Source of the DNA: Vicia villosa
Lineage: Eukaryota; Streptophyta; Magnoliopsida; Fabales; Fabaceae
DNA length: 64,000 nucleotides
Assembly: GCF_029867415.1 (NCBI RefSeq)
Contig: NC_081184.1
Coordinates: 112,241,476-112,305,475 of the forward strand
Direction: 5' to 3'
Shown here in pieces: positions 1 to 12,760 of this stretch (its first letter is position 1; every line of letters starts with the position of its first letter). The notes under the pieces were generated by a model. The model saw only the letters and a program-made list of their open reading frames with translations, ran no database searches and was not told where the DNA came from. The position numbers were made by a program, and so were the translations under genes.

Positions 1-359
1 TGTTAGTTTATTTAATAAACGGTTCGACCATAGGTTAACCGATTGAACCAATTGAACCTTAAATCGAAAGTTTCACCGGTTCAATATTCAATCCAGATTT
101 TAAAACATTGACATATACACAAAGATGTCACCATGTATACTAAAAAATGAGATATTCACTTTTAATTTTAGGTGGGGTTGATCGAATGATTAACTTTCCT
201 TAAGAAACAAGAGTCAGGTGAATATTTATTGGACTAAAGAATCTCATAACTCTTCAATTGTGGATCACTAAAATTTAATTATTTTTTGCATCATTATAGA
301 CTAAGAATGGTCAATCAGTCATGTCAAATGAAAAAATTATGATGACTCACAAAATTATA
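1..359. other. Left-edge non-coding stretch
   Basis: No coding region is seen. Bases 1-105 carry repeated ACCGGTTCAA/GGTTCGACC-type words, which resemble the end of a plant DNA transposon cut by the window edge. Nothing else can be named. Confidence 0.3.
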
Positions 360-1703
360 GGAGAATTTCTTAGTACACTATAAGTGGTGGAAAAGCACCT
401 TATCAAAATCTGAAAATGTCCTTTATATTTCAGAAATGTGTTTTCACACGCACCATAAAATACACCAAATACATGCATAATTTTGTAAAAAATAAAATTG
501 TTTGAGAATACATTTTCAGAATATTTCTTTTCTTTACCTCAATGTACTATTTTATCTTTATTAGCTCTTTTCAAGTTTCAACTATTAAACACTAGAGAAT
601 TTTACACTTTCACAATCAACCAAATTATGAAAACTTCCATCACGGAAGAATATATTTAATAACAATTTTAAAATAGATAGAGAAAATCAAAACATGAAAC
701 CCATAGGGTACGTTTGATTTGCTAAAAAACGAGGTACTGGACAGGACAACATTTTTTGTACTTTGTTTGATGCAAAAATTAATCATGGTACTGGACAAAA
801 AATATGGTAAGGTACTGGACAAAACTATAATTTCTTGTCCCCCACTAAACCATGGGACAACTTTTTATCCCAAACACACTAATTATCAAAAAAATATCAA
901 AATATTATTTTTTACTCTCTTTCTTATTATTTAATATTTTAATTCATAAATATAATATTAATATTATATATATCAAAAAAATGTTATAATAAAAATTATA
1001 CTGTTTTTATTCGGTTCATTGACATATCAAATAAAGTAGAGAAAAAAATCTCAATTAATTTTTTTTCTCTTCTCATTATTTAATATTTTGATTCAAAAAT
1101 ATTAATAAAAAATATTATATAAGAAATTATATTCTTTTGTCTGCTGCATGAACATATTAAACAATGTAGAGTAAAAAAACTATTTCTTCATCTTTTTTCC
1201 TCATTATTTAATATTTTGATTCATAAATATTATATTTTATATATCAATAAATAATATTATATTAGAAATTATATTATATTGTCTGGTGCATAGACATATC
1301 AAGCAAAATCGAAAAAATAGTTGTCCAGTCCAGTAACCATCAAACACAGTACAATACAAAAATCTGTCTTGTACTGTTCTGTACTGTCTAGTATTGTTCT
1401 GTCCAGTACTTCATATTTTGCAAATCAAACGCACCCATAAATAATTATTTCACCAATGCATTTCTGCTATAAAATGAGAAGGATAAACAATACTTGAGTA
1501 ATGGAAAGAAATATTTCAGAAATGTATTTCTGGATCCGGAGATATATTTCTGGATTTTTTTTTTCAAAATAAAAGTGCGGTTCACTTACGCGTGATTTGA
1601 TGTATTTTATGATGCGTCCGAAGATACATTTTTGAAATTTAAGGGTGTTATTGTATTTTTACGAAGTGTGCTACTAATACATATGATGCATTAAGAAATT
1701 CCC
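360..1703. mobile_element. Inverted-repeat (MITE-like) element, split by a second one
   Basis: The left end reads GGAGAATTTCTTA and the right end is the inverse, TTAAGAAATTCCC. The match continues inward imperfectly for about 120 bp: 'ATTTCAGAAATGTGTTTTC' and 'CACCATAAAATACACCAAAT' on the left pair with inverted copies around 1590-1660. Long diverged terminal inverted repeats without coding capacity fit a foldback or MITE-type DNA element. Another element (706-1436) sits in the middle, so the original was about 600 bp. No clear target-site duplication was found. The family is unassigned. Confidence 0.55.
706..1436. mobile_element. Nested MITE with 17-bp terminal inverted repeats
   Basis: The ends are GGGTACGTTTGATTTGC (706-722) and its inverse GCAAATCAAACGCACCC (1420-1436), with one mismatch. 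The subterminal words GTACTGGACAGGACA (left) and TTGTCCAGTCCAGTA (right) extend the inverted repeat. A 3-bp ATA flanks both sides (703-705 and 1437-1439), as expected of a target-site duplication. The interior is AT-rich and non-coding; the short ORF at 719-934 is not a gene. The superfamily is uncertain. Confidence 0.7.
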
Positions 1704-1832
1704 AACTTTTAATTTCTAATCTTCAAAATCTCCATCTTAAAAAGACCATAATGGTTTGGCCAGTTAGTGGCATAAACGATGAGAAAAGGTCCATGTTAAT
1801 GCTTTTGTTCTATCAATTGTTAAAAACTAAAA
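1704..1832. other. Spacer between MITE-like element and LINE
   Basis: AT-rich sequence with nothing recognised. It borders the 3' end of the antisense LINE. Confidence 0.3.
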
Positions 1833-3969
1833 TATTACAACAATAGCAACAAAACTTAAATTTTATCTCACCAAGTGGAGTCGGCTACATGAATTAAATT
1901 GTGCCATAATAATCTATTTAAAGACCATATTTCTATTTAACTCATTAATCTTAAGATTTTTTTAATAGTTTCTCTTATAACTTTTCTATGTCTTCATCTA
2001 ACTCTAGTTGGTTAACTACTCTTCATCTTATCTACTCTTTTTACAACAAAATTTACAAATTTTCTCTCTACATGTTCAAACCACCTAAGTATATTTTCTA
2101 TTATCTATTCTACTACAGACATTCTCTCAACATTCTCTATAATATTGTCATTTCTAATCTTATCTCGGATAATCTTGCCACACATATAACATGACATCCA
2201 CATGAGTACTACAGGTTTATTTTCATGTTGGTTCTCAAACTCCCAACATATTGTCTTGTACAATATCGTCGATCTTACTCTTATCCAATAAAAAATTCCA
2301 TTCAGTCTGAGTAGTACTTTCGTGTACATAGTAATCGTCCATTTCAACCACCTAGGTTAAATTTGATGGTTTATGTCCCCTTATATTTCTCCATCATTTT
2401 GTACTATGAATCCAAGATATTTAAATCATGTAACTTGTGATAAGGTATGATCCCTAAGTTTCACCTATAGATTATAAACTCTCCTCCTTTTGTGAAAATT
2501 ACCGTACATTATATCTTACTTCTTTTTAGGCGAAAGTCGTGCACTTATCTGGCTTGTCTCTGTTTAACCTCTCATTGAAATTCTTTTTCGATTATTCAAG
2601 TAGAACTATATCATCTACAAAAAAGTATATATTTTAATGTTAACTCTAGAGTGTGTTTTGTAAGTACATCTAAAACAAAAGTAAAAAGGTAAATCATATT
2701 ACTATAAAAAAAATTATTTGTCTCGTTGTCATGTGTCTGCACACTAATGGAGATTCCTCATACATATCTTCGGTAGTTCGAATATAAACAATTGTAACTC
2801 GCTTCTTTAAATTTTTCAACATGACCTCTCTAAGTACTATACTTGCAAATCATGTTTATCCATATTATACATTTCCCTTACACATCATTGTAAATAGATT
2901 GTTTTCATGGTCAACCTCTCCGGTCTCCAACATAAAACCAAATTAATTATTTATAACCTGAGTTTATTTTCTTAATCTTTAATTAATCACTTTTTCATAA
3001 CTTCATGGTATAACTCATAAATTCAATCCCCCTATAATTTTCACAACTTTGTTATCCCTTTTACTCTTATTAAGGTGTTTCTTCTCCATTTATCGAATAT
3101 TTGCTTTAACCTCATAAATTTGTTTAACAAATTTGATGAGTCGCTCAATACCTCAATCTCTAATAATTTTCCACACTTTGATCAGTATGTTGTCTGACCC
3201 ATCCACCTTGTTTTACTTGTCCTTTTTTAATCTGACGATTTTGCATATATCTTCGACCTTTTTCTCTAATGTCCAGCTTGTTGGAGTCTAGCGAGATATC
3301 ATCTCTTTATAATTGTAGAAATAATATTTTTCATCAATCTTTTTTTATCTTTTTTCTATACTAAAATTTTGTCTTCATCTTTAACACACTATAATTGATA
3401 CAAATCTCTTGTCTTTCATTCACTTCACTTAACAAACCTATTTACAAATTTTTCTTCCTCTTTAGTACATAAAAATTGATATAATTCGAAAAAAAGCTTA
3501 AATTCTTACTTCACTCGCTATCTCTTTTTTCTCTTTTTAGTGTTCTCGTAATTTTTTCAAGTTTTAGCATTTTTGCAGAAGATCATTCTTTAAAACATTT
3601 CTTTTTTATTGTCACTTTAGTCCTTAACACTTTCATTATACCATCACAATTTTTACCCCTTAAGTCCAAAGCCTTTTGATTCTTCCAACATCTTTTTTAC
3701 AACTTTTCTAATCTCGTGTCAACTTATTCCTGGTATCATTTACATTTTCTTGTGGTTGCCTGAAACCTCTTTCAAAAATTTTGTGTTGAAAAATTCTTTA
3801 TTTTTTACCCTTTATCTGCCACCATTTCATCCAGAGCCCCCTTTTGGCTAGTTTTCTTCACTTTTTTTCAACTCCCATATCCAAAAATCAATACTATAGG
3901 TTGAGCAGTCAAGTTTCTGTGTATAAATTTATCATCCAAACAAATCCTCCTATCTAATTTCTTAATAAG
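1833..3969 (-). pseudogene. Degenerate RTE-type LINE reverse transcriptase
   Basis: Read on the minus strand, all three frames give consecutive pieces of a plant RTE-clade non-LTR retrotransposon. In order from high to low coordinates: a KWWQIKG piece (about 3830), an ESKGFG-like piece (about 3670) and a KDEDK piece (about 3380). The RT fingers follow as GSDNILIKVWK (about 3190), then the catalytic FVDDIVLLE (about 2610; FADD in intact members) and a C-terminal MCGK...DKIRND stretch (about 2150). The 3' end shows LIHVADSTW followed by a TTG-rich tail near 1835-1850, typical of this clade. Many frameshifts and stops show it is dead. A TRIM element is inserted at 3970. The LINE may continue beyond it to about 4420, but this is weak. 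Confidence 0.85.
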
Positions 3970-4318
3970 TGTTAAGAGTCTCACATCGTACAATATATGA
4001 CCTGAACATGTGCTTATAAGTGAGGGCAATGTTCACCCTACTAATCGGTTTTGTAGGATTGAATTAGGTCCAACTACATTTTTTTAACATGGTATCAAAG
4101 CCGCGTTTAAGATCGGGTGGACCACCTACTATCAGATTTTCGCTATCAGGCCACCCATTATTTATTTCCACGCTCCAGTTGTCTAGTCCTGGCTGTGAGG
4201 GGGTGTGTTAAAAATCTCACATCAGATAATATATGGCCTGAACATGTGCTTATAAGTGGAAACAATCTTTACCCTACTAGCCGATTTTATAAGGTTGAAT
4301 TAGATTCAACCACCAACA
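3970..4318 (+). mobile_element. Complete TRIM element (miniature LTR retrotransposon)
   Basis: Two similar direct repeats, TGTTAAGAGTCTCACATC...AACA (3970-4089) and TGTTAAAAATCTCACATC...AACA (4206-4318), act as LTRs. The left LTR is followed at 4090 by TGGTATCAAAGCC, a tRNA-Met-type primer-binding site with one change from TGGTATCAGAGC. A purine tract GTGAGGGGGTG lies just before the right LTR. ATAAG is duplicated on both sides (3965-3969 and 4319-4323). The interior is only about 115 bp and non-coding, so the element depends on other elements for mobility. It lies inside the LINE remnant. Confidence 0.9.
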
Positions 4319-4430
4319 ATAAGTATATCTTAATTAAAACATGTCATCCTATATTTACAAGTGATAAAATGCTCCTTTATTTTCCTTTAGTAAGATCAAA
4401 ATTTGTCAAAAAAATCTAAAATGGATTTAC

Positions 4431-4550
4431 AAAACTCCTTTAAAACCTCTTGATACACTCCCTATTTTTCAAAACTCCTTTAAAACCTCTTGATACACTC
4501 CCTATTTTTCAAAACTCCTTTAAAACCTCTTGATACACTCCCTATTTTTC
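4431..4550. repeat. Three perfect 40-bp tandem copies
   Basis: The unit starts AAAACTCCTTTAAAACCTCT and ends CTCCCTATTTTTC. Three copies stand head to tail without a difference, suggesting recent slippage or unequal crossing-over. No coding role is seen. Confidence 0.95.
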
Positions 4551-4586
4551 CATTTGGACCCACTCCTCTAGATCCTCCCAAAACTT

Positions 4587-4771
4587 TTACTTATGTCCAT
4601 TTAGATCCACTCCTCTAGATCCTCCCAATACCTTTTTTTTAAAGTGTTCTGCTAACCTAACTTAACATTTATATAAGCATTACTTATGTCCATTTAGATC
4701 CACTCCTCTAGATCCTCCCAATACTTTTTTTTAAAGTGTTCTGCTAACCTAACTTAACATGCATATAAGCA
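4587..4771. repeat. Two 93-bp tandem copies
   Basis: The segment beginning TTACTTATGTCCATTTAGAT is repeated directly at 4680, with one indel in the T tract and a few changes near the end. A partial copy of its first part (CCACTCCTCTAGATCCTCCC) is also present at 4559-4580. Confidence 0.9.
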
Positions 4772-6200
4772 ATAATAACATTGAACATTTCTTGTTTCAC
4801 TATAAATTTCAGGGTTATGATCAAATCTCTTATCCTTCTTGCATCCACGGGATTCTTCTTTCACTCATTGTATACAATTATTCTCATCCTATTTTTTGAT
4901 CTAACCCGATGTACCAAAGCTGTAAAATTAATCCAAAAAAACTACAATATTAAGCCCATAAAATCATCCAGTTTGTACCCTCTACAACAAACCTGATATT
5001 ACATAACAGTTATGATTATGGTGAGTGATCGGAATAGATTGCTAAAATATCTTTAGTTATTAGCGTTCTATTTGTGTATTGGAGCAATCTATCTACAAAT
5101 TGGGTAAGCTGTAGGCGGACAAACAATACACCAGGTTTTTTGTGGCACGGTTAAAGAAAAAGAGGATTTAATTTAAAAAAAAAAAAACTGTTGAAAACAG
5201 TAAAACAAAATACAGCCACATTGGACACATAGATGAAACATTGAACTAAAATCTAATCTTTTCAACCAATGTTTACAATTCCATACGATTTCCTCTAAAA
5301 AACAATTCACTTCAAAAAGAGACAGAATCTAATTTAATATATAAAATGCATCTTTCTTATTACTCACTCACTTTCACTTTATTAAATGCCAATAATCATC
5401 AAATGAAGTATGGTTACAAAATCTCATGTATAATCGCAGCAACATAATGAATCATATAGTCTTACGAATCTGGGAAAATGCATAAAATCAAGTCCTTCAA
5501 TTATCTGAAAAAAAATGTCGTATCGAACTAATGAAGACATTGCAGAAAAGGGCAAACTCTAAAAATATAAGTGCAAAGTGCAACAACAGCATAAGCATGT
5601 ACAATGAAGAAAAAAGTGCAAATAAGCATGAATATCATAACTAAATAATTGCTCTGCAAAGCAACAAGTAGATAAGATAACCACACTAGAATTATAAAAA
5701 TAATATATGTAGTATTCTAGCACACAACCAATGTACATATATGACAACACATCTGTACAATACATACGGCTGCATCAACTCAATGGGCCAACTTGGAGAA
5801 TTCCATAAACATAAAACTTCACCTGATTTGAAGTTCAAAATATAAGTCTGCACATGTTCTGCTCACCAGGTCATCTAGAGTTGACATAAATTCATCTAAC
5901 AATTGACCAGAAAGCTAATTTAGTATCAACCTCATGATTAATAATATATCACAAGACCTTCGGGCCAATCTACTCCAAATAAGAAACTAAATGCCAGCAA
6001 CCACCTCAAAAACTTAAGGAAAAAAATAAAAGCAAACAAGAAAACATAAACCAAGATAGCCCTCAAAACAATAAAAGGAAATAGAAAAATGCACCACCAT
6101 AAAAATGCAAAATTCCCAACAAAGGGGAGACAAGTATTACCAGTAAATATAGAAGAATGTCTGCATAGAGTTCTACTCAATAGATTTGCTCAGAAAATCC
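4772..6200. other. Intergenic region downstream of the SRRM1-like gene
   Basis: AT-rich with an A tract at 5173-5187. No convincing ORF or RNA gene is seen. The 3' untranslated region of the minus-strand gene should lie in the right end of this stretch, but no single poly(A) signal can be chosen. Confidence 0.35.
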
Positions 6201-6355
6201 TCATTTATCCAATTCAGCTGCCAGCATTAAAGATAGACCACATCAAACATTTACCAAAAAACAAGTAACATAAACCATGTGTTTAAAGAAGCAAAGAAGA
6301 TATTTCTGGAGAAGTTTTTAATGCATAAAACAACTTAAAATGCAGAAGTGTAGCA

Positions 6356-9300
6356 TTAATTATTCATGCCCCTCTTTGCTTTGAGGGTTTCAAGAGCCTT
6401 ATTTCGTAGCTCGATCTCAAGCTTCTTTGGATCATAGGGTGCTTCTTCATCATCACTTTGATGACCATCCCTTCGTTCAGCTTCCTCATCTTCTGAAATA
6501 GTCTCTGTTTTACTTTTCATTTTCAGCTTTCCAGCATGCCGCTCTTCCTTTTTCCGTCGTCTTTCTTCCCGCTTTCGGTGCTTCTCCTCTTTTCGCAGCT
6601 TCTTCTTCTCCTCCTTTTTCCTCCTCTTGGCCTCTTTCCTGTCCTCTAACTCAGAATCATTACTGTCATTCTCTTCGGAAGAGGCGTCTTTTTTCTCTGA
6701 CCTTTTATGTTTTCTCCTATCCTTTCCATCCCTTCTATGCTTACCACTTTCTTCAGAATCATAAGAAGCACTCTGATTGACCAGGTCAACTTTTCCAACT
6801 AAATCTTGAGTGACTTCTGGTTTGTGGTGCTGATCACTACTTTTGGCATATTTTAAGTTGGATTGATCCCTGTCATCAGTTTTTTTTATTTCTGCACCAT
6901 AAGAATCATGAGGCTTCTTGCTAGAAAAAAATTCTTTGCTCATCGGTGACTTCTGATGACCAGGAGACTCACCTCCCTTGCCAGAGGATTTATCACTGCC
7001 AAAAGAGCTTACAATAATCAGAGATGTACTGCATACGGTCATTCATATTACTTAGAGCAAGTGCAGAAAGTTAATCATATTACCATTTAATATCCTGGCC
7101 TTTCTTACTCCTTTCATTGCTATCATAATGAATATACTCAGAAGCCAGATGACTAGCTGCCCTTTCAGGATTAAACTCATCCGCGTCATTAAATTTTGCA
7201 GGTGAACCTATTCTTTTACTAACCGGGGAGCGTCTTGATTTCTTTTCAGACAAATTTGATTTGGGATCTCTAAGCTCTCTACAGGAGAGATGGGAAAAAG
7301 AAAAGGAGAGAAAAAGTGAGCAAAACAATAAACAAATCAATTCCAGTGATCAACATTTCTCACATTTAAGAGAAGTAAATAAAAGTTATCCAATTCATAT
7401 CCAAACCTAGAATAATATGCTTCTTCTGTTCCTTCACTTGTCCGTGGGATGTCATCACTAGGTTTGTGGTTTGTTGGCTTCTTTGGGGGACTCAAGCTTC
7501 CTTCATTAATCAACTTCTCTCTTGTTGGCCTCAGACGGATTTCATGTGGACTGAACATTTTCAAAAGCCAAATTAATATGCATAAGCTAACTGCTGCACA
7601 CAGGCAACCATGAGCAGATAAAGGTTTTGTACAAGAATTCATGGAAAACTACCTTCTATTTTTACTGCTAGTCTTACTTATTGCTTGTGGTGATATTGAT
7701 CGAACTGGAGACTTATCTGGTGTGGACATTGAATCTTGTGATTTATAGCCCGAAGCTCTGCCATTTTTATCTGTATGTATAGACCGCAAAGGGCTTGATG
7801 ATTGATAAACTTCCGGTGATAATTTTTTTTGCATCCTGCGACATGGGCATCCCCAAATATTTTATAAATTTCCTTGCAAGAACAAACCTTATTTAAAATA
7901 TCATTCTGCAAACTTCACAGCTCCATACAGGATATGGAGTAGAGCCATTCTGGTTTTTAAACTATAAGCCCACTTCAAAATTGATTAAGAGTAAATTTTG
8001 AAATATTTCTTTTTAAAAGCTTTAATCACATTAAAAGCATGCACGCCAAAGAAAAAACAAACTAATTTGAGCCTTCCCTCAAGTGTCACTATACCTGACT
8101 CTTCCCATAGAAGACTGCACAGGACTTCTTTGATCTCTTGGTAATGTTCTCTTGACTGGAGATGGAGATGCACGAACAGGAGACTGAGAACTCCAGTCAT
8201 CTTGAGGAGAACTCTTAGGGGAGGCACTTGTAGGTCTTTTCTTACTAGAAACAGGTGATCTATACCGCAAGGGAGATGGAGACCCGCGTCGTGGGATTCG
8301 ACTATCAAGCCTTTGCATTTCAGGGGAATGCATTGGAGAGCTTGACCTTTGACCACGGCTTGGTGGCAATCGGCGTACTGGTGAAGGTGATCTACGCCGC
8401 ATGTTAGGAGATCTCTGTTGCATGGGTGAGGGTGACCTCCGCCTAATAGGCAATGGGGACCTACGTAGGTGCATTGGAGAAGGTGATCGACGTGGTCGCC
8501 GCATAGGAGAGGGAGATCTGCGTCGTTGTGCAGGAGAGGGAGATCTGCGTCGTTGTACAGGAGAAGGAGATCTGCGCCGCCGCGCAGGATAAGGTGATCT
8601 GCGCCGACGTACTGGAGAGGGTGGAGATCTGCGTCTTCGTACTGGAGAGGGTGGTGATCTGCGTCTTCGTACTGGAGAGGGTGATCTGCGTCGTCGTACT
8701 GGAGAAGGTGATCTGCGTCGCCGTACTGGAGAGGGTGACCTGCGTCGTCGTACTGGAGAGGGTGATCTGCGTCGTCGTACCGGAGAGGGTGATCTGCGTC
8801 GACGAAATGGAGAATGCATTCCTCGTCTTATAGGAGAAGAAGATTTGGAGTCTGATCTAGATCTAGATCTTCTCCTTGAATAAGATGGCCTCCTAAGGGG
8901 AGATCGTTGTGGAGAACGCCTTCGGGGAGAAATAGACTGGCGTCGCGAAGAACGCTGTATCCTTTCAGAAGAAACTGAACGTCCACGAGCCTTTGGTGAT
9001 CTGGATATACTCCTTGACATGTAAACAAAATAGACCCATTAATTCAAAATGAAAAATCCAAATATAAATCGAATATGCAATATATTACTCATTAATAAAG
9101 GCTACAAGGGGCAAGGGGGGAACAAAATAAAGACCTGTTGGATGACCAAGTTGAACATCTAATACCCATCAAATTACTAATTAATGGCCAAAGCCACTGA
9201 ACAAATCAAGCCAAAGGAAACAAAGTTTTCAAGTGATACCTTGAATAACTTCGGGAATTTGAAAATGATTTACTGTTTGCCCTTGAAGGTGAGCCTCTGT

Positions 9301-12300
9301 CAAAGATATCAAATACCCCATTTATAGCATTTCAATCCAATATAAAAGATGGAAAATATGTTGGATAGTATTATATTATTAAATGGTGGTACCGATAAGG
9401 CGAGGTGGAAACTGCAGGAGAATGTGAGGACCTAGATTTAACAGAAGAGAGTGAAAGCAAATTAGTACTCCAGAACTCAAATAACAAGTTTTAGGTGCAG
9501 AGCCAAGTTCCCCAAGATACTCTCTGCTCAAACACCAAACCAACAACAAAATAATAATAGAGATTAAGCTAAAAGAAAATTGAAAATAACTGCTTATGGT
9601 ATCACTTGAAAACTGAACAGAGGTTATTCCCACATTTATTACAATGCTCAAAATATCAAATATGAAGCAATAACAGAATTCAAATGACTTCATAATGCAA
9701 GCAATTCACAAATTTCCCGTAATTTTCCTGATGCTTAGACATTCTATGGTTGTCAAAGAAAGTTAGCAGCACTCAGCACTTGAAGGATTTCATGCGGGGT
9801 CTTAGGAACATGGATGTCAAGATCTCGATCATAAAATCTTGCAATTTGGCGATCTCACTAACCCCCAACAATCTCGATCTCAAGTAAAATCGTCTGTAGC
9901 AGCCAAATTGTGAAAAAAAACGTAAAATCATTGATTTTGTGATCTTGGCCAGTTCCGACCATGATCGCCGTTTTCCTATCACCGCCATCACAAGTCGAGA
10001 AGGATGACAAGATACAAAGGCACAACAGCTATTGTTGTGCGGGATGAATACATGCCTTTTGAAATTACGAAAGTTTTACTTTTTAGGTTTAAAGAATAAT
10101 CATCTCGGTTGTATGGGATTATGATAAACCAAGTAATAAAATAGATGTCTTTAATGTCTAACAAAGAATCTGAAAAGGGGTCATTTTCCTACGAATACAC
10201 TTGTCATCCGAAATACCATGTAAAAATACTTCAAATAAATAGAATTATTTTCTTATTTTAGTAGGATCCTACGATTTTTGTTACGATCTTATGTTTTACG
10301 ATCTTACAACCCCTTCGCGATCTTACGAAAATAACTGGATAGGATCTTCCGATCTTAGCTATGATCTTATGTTTTACGATCTTATAATCCCCTCCCGATC
10401 TTATGCAAAATACCGACCTTCACAACCTTGCTGAGGAAGGTTCTACAAACCTTTCTTTGTTAGTTTAGTTGATATAATACCTACCAGATGGCCAAAGTGA
10501 GTTACAACTAACATTTTTAGTTATGCATGTAATGTTAGGATTCTAGGTCCACAGCTAGAATGATGCCTAGCTATTTCCACCAAGTCTAACTTTATAAAAG
10601 CATAACACAAGTCCACCCACTTTAAGAAACTAAAAACTTAGTTTAACTTATATATTGAAGTTGGACCCCACTGAAACTAAGTAGAAAATGCAAAGGAGAC
10701 AAACATCGTCACATAATGATAAAAAATAAGGATTGACCTATTTTACCTGTTTCTTACTCTGACACCATTCCTCTTGTCAGTTTCTTTCCCATCCTGAACA
10801 TAGTTCCCCGAGTCCCTAAGCTTCAAAGTTGGGTCTGAAGCAGTATCATTATCCTTTGCATCTAATCCTCCGTCCTACAGTAGTTTGAGGTAAAGGACAT
10901 GAACCCAAATAATTGCAGAAGCTAGCTGAACGCCATGAAAGCACAAACGGAAGTTAAAACCAAAAACTCAGCCCTATAAGATGTAATCCAGCAACGAACA
11001 AATAGTATTACCAGTTTCTTCAGCCTCTCCTCCATGATCTCTTTACTTTCCTTATCTTTCTTCCTCTGAATTTCACTTGATATCCTATCATTTTCAGCCT
11101 AATCCGTTCACAGGAAACAAATTTATTTAGACATCCTCAAAAAAACATAAGGATAAAAGGTATTTTTATACCCAATGAATGGTAAATCGAGAGTCAATAA
11201 CCTTTTTTTTCTGGAGTTCTTCTTCTTTAGCATCCAAGAATTGCTGAGGAACACCACTGGCATTTTTCTGTGCACTAAGAAGAAGTGTCCAAAGCTCTTT
11301 CATGAACTTGCCAGTGTTCTTTTCCATGAATCCAGTAATTTGTATTTGAACTTCCTTCCCGTTCACTTTCTGCATCATAACAACCGGAATGTGGCGAGAA
11401 GATAAAAATCAAAGCATTGCATTATCAAAACGTGCATGTAAATCAATGATAGTTCATTTAGAGGAAAAGGCGGCAAAGTTACAACTCAGCCTAAAAGCAA
11501 ATAGATGTTAAGAATAAAGTAATATGGAATATAGATCTCAACAAATCCAATTTAATAATAATGAAACAAACTAATGTTTAGATCTAGACAATCAATTAAA
11601 GAATGCTGAAAGCAGCATGAATTCCAATATTACCGTATAACCAAATTAATTCAAAAACAATAAATTACCTTCGCATCCAGAAGACCGTGTATGAAGTTAA
11701 TAAGCACTTCATCTTCAAACCCAAGAAGCTCAGTCACTTTTCTGGTGATCCAAGGCCTCATTACATCCATATTCACCTTCGTCATGTCAACCTACAAATC
11801 ATTTTTCAAGCATGGCCCACATTGAAACAAAAAGAAGCAGAGAGGAAGGCAGCGTGACTAACTAAAAACCTATATAAATATATCAAGCTCTTATACACCA
11901 TAATGCCTATAATTCCAGATAGCTAAAACAGTTGGAAAAAAAAATTCCCTAAAAACCAATCAATCTGTTTACTCAAGGAAACAAACCAGATGCTCCAATT
12001 CCGGTGCAAACTTCTGCGATTTAAGCAGCTTTGCTTGCTTGTTTGAAAATCGGGTGTCTTGATCCGCAGATGTACCCTAAATCCAAAATTAAAAATGCAT
12101 AGCATAAGCTAATTGACTTGTTGCAATTATGGATATAAGAAATTCAAAAACAGGCCACAAAAATAGAGTGCCATTGATCCACTTTGAATTACAACACAAC
12201 TTTATTATTCAGTTTGTGTTAGACAATCGATACAGTTACAGTACATGCAGAGGTGAAACAGTTTATCAAGCAAAAAATATTCAAAATTTTGAACCCTAAA

Positions 12301-12507
12301 TAATACATATATTTTTTAGAATATTCATAATATACAGTAACTTTATTTTCATCAAATTAAAGTCACCCTAAGGATTATAACATCGAAGATCTGAGAAATG
12401 ATGAGATAACCTAACCTAGCTTCGGTTCAATTCAAAAGGAAAATGATAATTGAAATTACAAATTCAACAGTTTGCGATAAACCTACTCGAAAGAAACCGC
12501 CCGACAT
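6356..12507 (-). CDS. SRRM1: SRRM1/SRm160-like splicing coactivator, PWI and RS domains, 13 coding exons
   Basis: Nuclear splicing factor; the family binds RNA through its PWI domain and bridges splicing complexes through RS repeats. Exons (minus strand, all introns GT-AG): 12507-12487, 12076-11987, 11791-11669, 11369-11202, 11098-11012, 10874-10747, 9431-9393, 9296-9240, 9012-8095, 7835-7653, 7550-7407, 7278-7084, 6995-6356. They join in one frame to 2793 nt, 930 aa. The start gives MSGGFFRGTSADQDTRF, the conserved plant N-terminus. The PWI domain is about residues 27-126, with P50-W51-I52 and a GFMEKNTGKF motif near 91-100. A basic linker (135-205) follows, then a long RS region (about 200-545) with nine-residue RRRRSPSPV repeats, Ser/Pro-rich exons, and a Lys/Glu-rich tail ending in LRNKALETLKAKRGMNN. 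Length fits plant relatives (about 880-930 aa). Splice sites are inferred from frame, consensus and family similarity; transcripts were not available. Confidence 0.93.
8405..8815 (-). repeat. In-frame 27-bp minisatellite encoding RS repeats
   Basis: Within exon 9 of the SRRM1-like gene a 27-bp unit (on the plus strand CTGCGTCGTCGTACTGGAGA plus GGGTGAT) repeats about 14 times. It encodes RRRRSPSPV and variants (SPPSPV, SPYPA, SPSPVQ, SPSPAQ). The outer copies are diverged and the central ones nearly identical. Two copies carry an extra codon (SPPSPV). The unit length is a multiple of three, so copy changes keep the reading frame. Confidence 0.9.
9745..10440. repeat. Probable DNA-element insertion in intron 6 of the SRRM1-like gene
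   Basis: Intron 6 (9432-10746) is the largest and contains repeated GATCTTACGATCTTATG-type words around 9820-9870 and 10260-10410. The phrase GATCTTATGTTTTACGATC occurs twice about 80 bp apart. A GGTTGT at the left edge (about 9748) and an inverted copy ACAACC at the right edge (about 10422) could be terminal repeats. No transposase is present. The assignment is tentative. Confidence 0.4.
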
Positions 12508-12760
12508 CTTCTGACAGCGAGAGATTCTGAACGGAGAGGGTAGTTTGTGGCTGAGATTGTGGTGGCGAATTCAAGAGCAGAGGTTAGATTGTGGAGAATA
12601 AGCGATTGGAAATGGATAGGTTTTGATTCTGAACGTTGCTGTGTGGAGCCGAGAATTCGAGTTTGGAGTGGCTGCACTAAACAACGAAGGTGTGGTTTGG
12701 TTGGTTGGGTTCAGAGCCTACTTGAAGCATGCCCTAATTGAACAACACGATTTACTACAT
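12508..12760 (-). promoter_or_regulatory. 5' UTR and proximal promoter of the SRRM1-like gene
   Basis: Upstream of the ATG (12507) the base composition becomes richer in C and T on the minus strand (about 12510-12720), as in plant 5' leaders. Beyond 12760 the sequence returns to AT-rich intergenic DNA. No TATA box can be chosen with confidence. Confidence 0.4.

Noticed and set aside
7985..8356. 123-aa ORF overlapping exon 9 in another frame
   Set aside because: Alternate frame of the SRRM1-like exon plus intron; the spliced frame fully explains the region.
8401..8833. Plus-strand ORFs opposite the RS repeats
   Set aside because: They are mirrors of the in-frame 27-bp repeat of the SRRM1-like exon; repetitive products without independent support.
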